This document shows, piece after piece, positions 62,434-64,000 of a stretch of DNA of 64,000 nucleotides; within the stretch, counting starts at the first letter, position 1, and each line of letters starts with the position of its first letter. This DNA is from Burkholderiales bacterium RIFCSPHIGHO2_01_FULL_63_240 (GTDB taxonomy: Bacteria; Pseudomonadota; Gammaproteobacteria; Burkholderiales; Burkholderiaceae_C): assembly GCA_001770725.1 (NCBI GenBank), contig MERU01000009.1, positions 62,001 through 126,000 on the forward strand, read 5' to 3'. A program made the position numbers and the translations under genes. The notes beneath the pieces are model-generated. The model was not told the origin of the DNA. It saw only the letters and a list, made by a program, of their open reading frames with translations, and ran no database searches.

Positions 62434-63333
62434 ATGCCTGCAGTCTCCATGATCACCGCCCCTGAGTTGTCCACCATCGACGATGTCCTGCAGGAGCTCG
62501 ACCGGGCCCGCCGCAGCGGCCCCTTGCAGCACATCGTCATCCCGCCGTGCCCGGAGTTGCTCACGCGCCTGCAGAAGGCCATGGCCGCTGCCGAGCCCGA
62601 TCTCAACGAGGTCGCACGCATCGCCACCAGCGACGTGGCGATGTCGGCCACGCTGCTGCGCGCGGCCAACAGCCCTGTCTACTCGGCGGGCGGCGCGGCC
62701 GTGCAGACCATCGGCCAGGCCATGAACCGCCTGGGCCTGCAGCACACCGCGGCGGTCATGACCGGCTTCCTGGCCCGCGGGGCCCTGCGCGTGAACGCGC
62801 CGCAGCTGCAGCGTTTCTGGGAGCGCTCCACCAAGCGTGGCCTGGCCATGTCGCACCTGGCCGAACGCCTGCCTGGCATGTCGTCCGATCTGGCCCACAC
62901 CTACGGCCTGTTCTGCCACGTGGGCATGCCGGTGATGGTTCAGAGCGTCAAGGGCTACCTGGGCACGATGGTCGAAGCGGGTGCCCGCATCGACCGCTCC
63001 TACGTGCAGACCGAGAACGCCAACCATCGCACCGACCACGCTGTGGTGGGCGCCCTGGTGTGTCGCCTGTGGCGCCTGGCGCCGACGGTGACCGCGGCCA
63101 TCCGCCTTCACCACGACCTCGACTCGCTGGGTGAGCGCAGCGCCGACCCCGAGGTCAACACCCTGGTGTCCGTCGGCTTGCTGGCCGAATGGCTGATGCG
63201 CCGTCACGAGGCGCTCGACCCCGACGCCGACTGGGTGGCGCATGGCGCGGCGGCGATGGACTGGCTTGATGTCAGCGAGGGTGACCTTCTCACCTGGTTC
63301 GAAGAGCTGCAGGAAGCGTTCGACGCGGTCTGA
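62434..63333 (+). CDS. HDOD-domain protein
   Basis: 299 residues from ATG 62434; ATG 62449 would remove five. HDOD pattern from about 40: LQKAMAAAEPDLNEVARIAT, SDVAMSATLLRAANSPVY, VQTIGQAMNRLGLQHTAAVM, then HTYGLFCHVGMPVM in the HD position without catalytic His-Asp. Such proteins act in signalling (cyclic-di-GMP, stress, chemotaxis) as scaffolds. No output domain. Divergent from dusC. Confidence 0.88.
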   Translation: MPAVSMITAPELSTIDDVLQELDRARRSGPLQHIVIPPCPELLTRLQKAMAAAEPDLNEVARIATSDVAMSATLLRAANSPVYSAGGAAVQTIGQAMNRLGLQHTAAVMTGFLARGALRVNAPQLQRFWERSTKRGLAMSHLAERLPGMSSDLAHTYGLFCHVGMPVMVQSVKGYLGTMVEAGARIDRSYVQTENANHRTDHAVVGALVCRLWRLAPTVTAAIRLHHDLDSLGERSADPEVNTLVSVGLLAEWLMRRHEALDPDADWVAHGAAAMDWLDVSEGDLLTWFEELQEAFDAV

Positions 63334-63414
63334 AGACCTTTGCCGCAAGGCCCCTGAGCGTGGGTGCCGGAGCCGATAAGATCCGGGCATCCACAGAACC
63401 AGGGAGAAAACAAG

Positions 63415-64000
63415 GTGGCGTCCAGCCTGCTCATCCTTCTCGATGACATCGCGACCGTGCTCGACGATGTCGCGCTGATGTCCAAAGTCGCGGCCAAGAA
63501 AACGGCCGGTGTGCTGGGTGATGACCTGGCGCTCAATGCCCAGCAGGTCTCCGGCATCCGAGCCGAGCGCGAGCTGCCGGTGGTCTGGGCCGTTGCCAAG
63601 GGCTCGTTTCGCAACAAGCTGATCCTGGTGCCCTCGGCCCTGGCCATCAGCGCGGTGGCTTCCTGGGCGATCACCCCTCTGCTGATGGCAGGGGGCGCCT
63701 TCCTTTGCTTCGAGGGCGCGGAGAAGATCCTCCACCCCTTGCTGCACCGCGACGAGGAAGGCGCGCACCACGCCGCGCTCACGCAGGCCGTGGCTGATGA
63801 GCAGGTGGACATGGTGGCCTTCGAGCGCGAGAAGATCCAGGGTGCCGTGCGCACCGACTTCATCCTCTCGGCCGAGATCGTCGTCATCACCCTGGGCACC
63901 GTGGCCCTGGCCCCTTTGACTCAGCAGGTGCTGGTGGTGGGCGGTGTGGCCTTGGCCATGACGGTGGGTGTCTACGGGTTGGTGGCCGCCATCGTCAAGA
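63415..64000 (+). CDS. DUF808 family membrane protein, N-terminal part (runs off the window)
   Basis: Starts at GTG 63415 (AGGGAG upstream) and has no stop before the right edge; 195 residues are visible. [20 protein letters not shown] and [20 protein letters not shown] are the DUF808/YedI opening, followed by helices ([37 protein letters not shown]). A multi-span inner-membrane protein of unknown function; the C-terminal part lies outside. Confidence 0.9.
   Translation, partial: MASSLLILLDDIATVLDDVALMSKVAAKKTAGVLGDDLALNAQQVSGIRAERELPVVWAVAKGSFRNKLILVPSALAISAVASWAITPLLMAGGAFLCFEGAEKILHPLLHRDEEGAHHAALTQAVADEQVDMVAFEREKIQGAVRTDFILSAEIVVITLGTVALAPLTQQVLVVGGVALAMTVGVYGLVAAIVK

Overview
The window is about 64 kb of GC-rich chromosome from a betaproteobacterium, most likely a Burkholderiales member of the Leptothrix/Aquabacterium/Rubrivivax kind. 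The reasons are strong G/C third positions, a polysaccharide export protein of the EpsE type, several PEP-CTERM (exosortase-sorted) proteins, a DUF3717+DUF1289 protein and a long-tailed TrpS. The genus is inference. No tRNA, rRNA, CRISPR array, integrase or transposase was seen.

Layout. 1-11 kb: the 3' end of an EPS export gene, an intergenic palindromic element, an RsmB-type rRNA methyltransferase, a sterol desaturase divergent from an AraC regulator, a DUF2804 protein, aliphatic amidase amiE, gshA, an MscS channel and two hypothetical genes. 11-13.6 kb: a strongly G-biased spacer, then a low-GC NACHT/STAND NTPase gene (candidate anti-phage defence) that abuts a broken PEP-CTERM gene. 13.6-31 kb: an accessory stretch of small membrane proteins, lipoproteins, PEP-CTERM proteins, a CPBP protein, an SGNH hydrolase, a vWA-like/coiled-coil membrane pair, a methyltransferase, a GNAT protein, an HD protein and a PEP-CTERM serine protease. 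31-42.4 kb: an amide/urea locus (fmdB, fmdA, urtEDCBA) divergent from an unusual permease-histidine kinase-receiver fusion and its LuxR-type response regulator. 42.6-64 kb: mostly core genes (a second histidine kinase, purN, trpS, ppk2, glnS, dusC, an RbgA-like GTPase, a UvrD-like helicase, a NYN/LOTUS protein, an HDOD protein, DUF808), with small regulator/enzyme pairs (LysR-SDR, HxlR-hydrolase).

Genes that appear to work together. (1) amiE, fmdA and the Urt-type ABC transporter would import and hydrolyse short amides or urea-like compounds. Near-identical palindromes (TACGTCAAnnAACGTA) lie upstream of amiE and between urtA and the permease-kinase, suggesting one regulon spread over two loci 32 kb apart. 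(2) The PEP-CTERM proteins and EpsE belong to an exosortase/exopolysaccharide lifestyle. (3) The purN-trpS spacer and the epsE-rsmB spacer carry three copies of a palindromic element. Its core is conserved, but its long perfect arms differ from copy to copy while staying complementary. I could not assign this element to any family I know.

The most novel observations are the covarying-arm palindromic element, the NACHT gene island, the transporter-kinase fusion with its shared operator, and the vWA/coiled-coil membrane pair.
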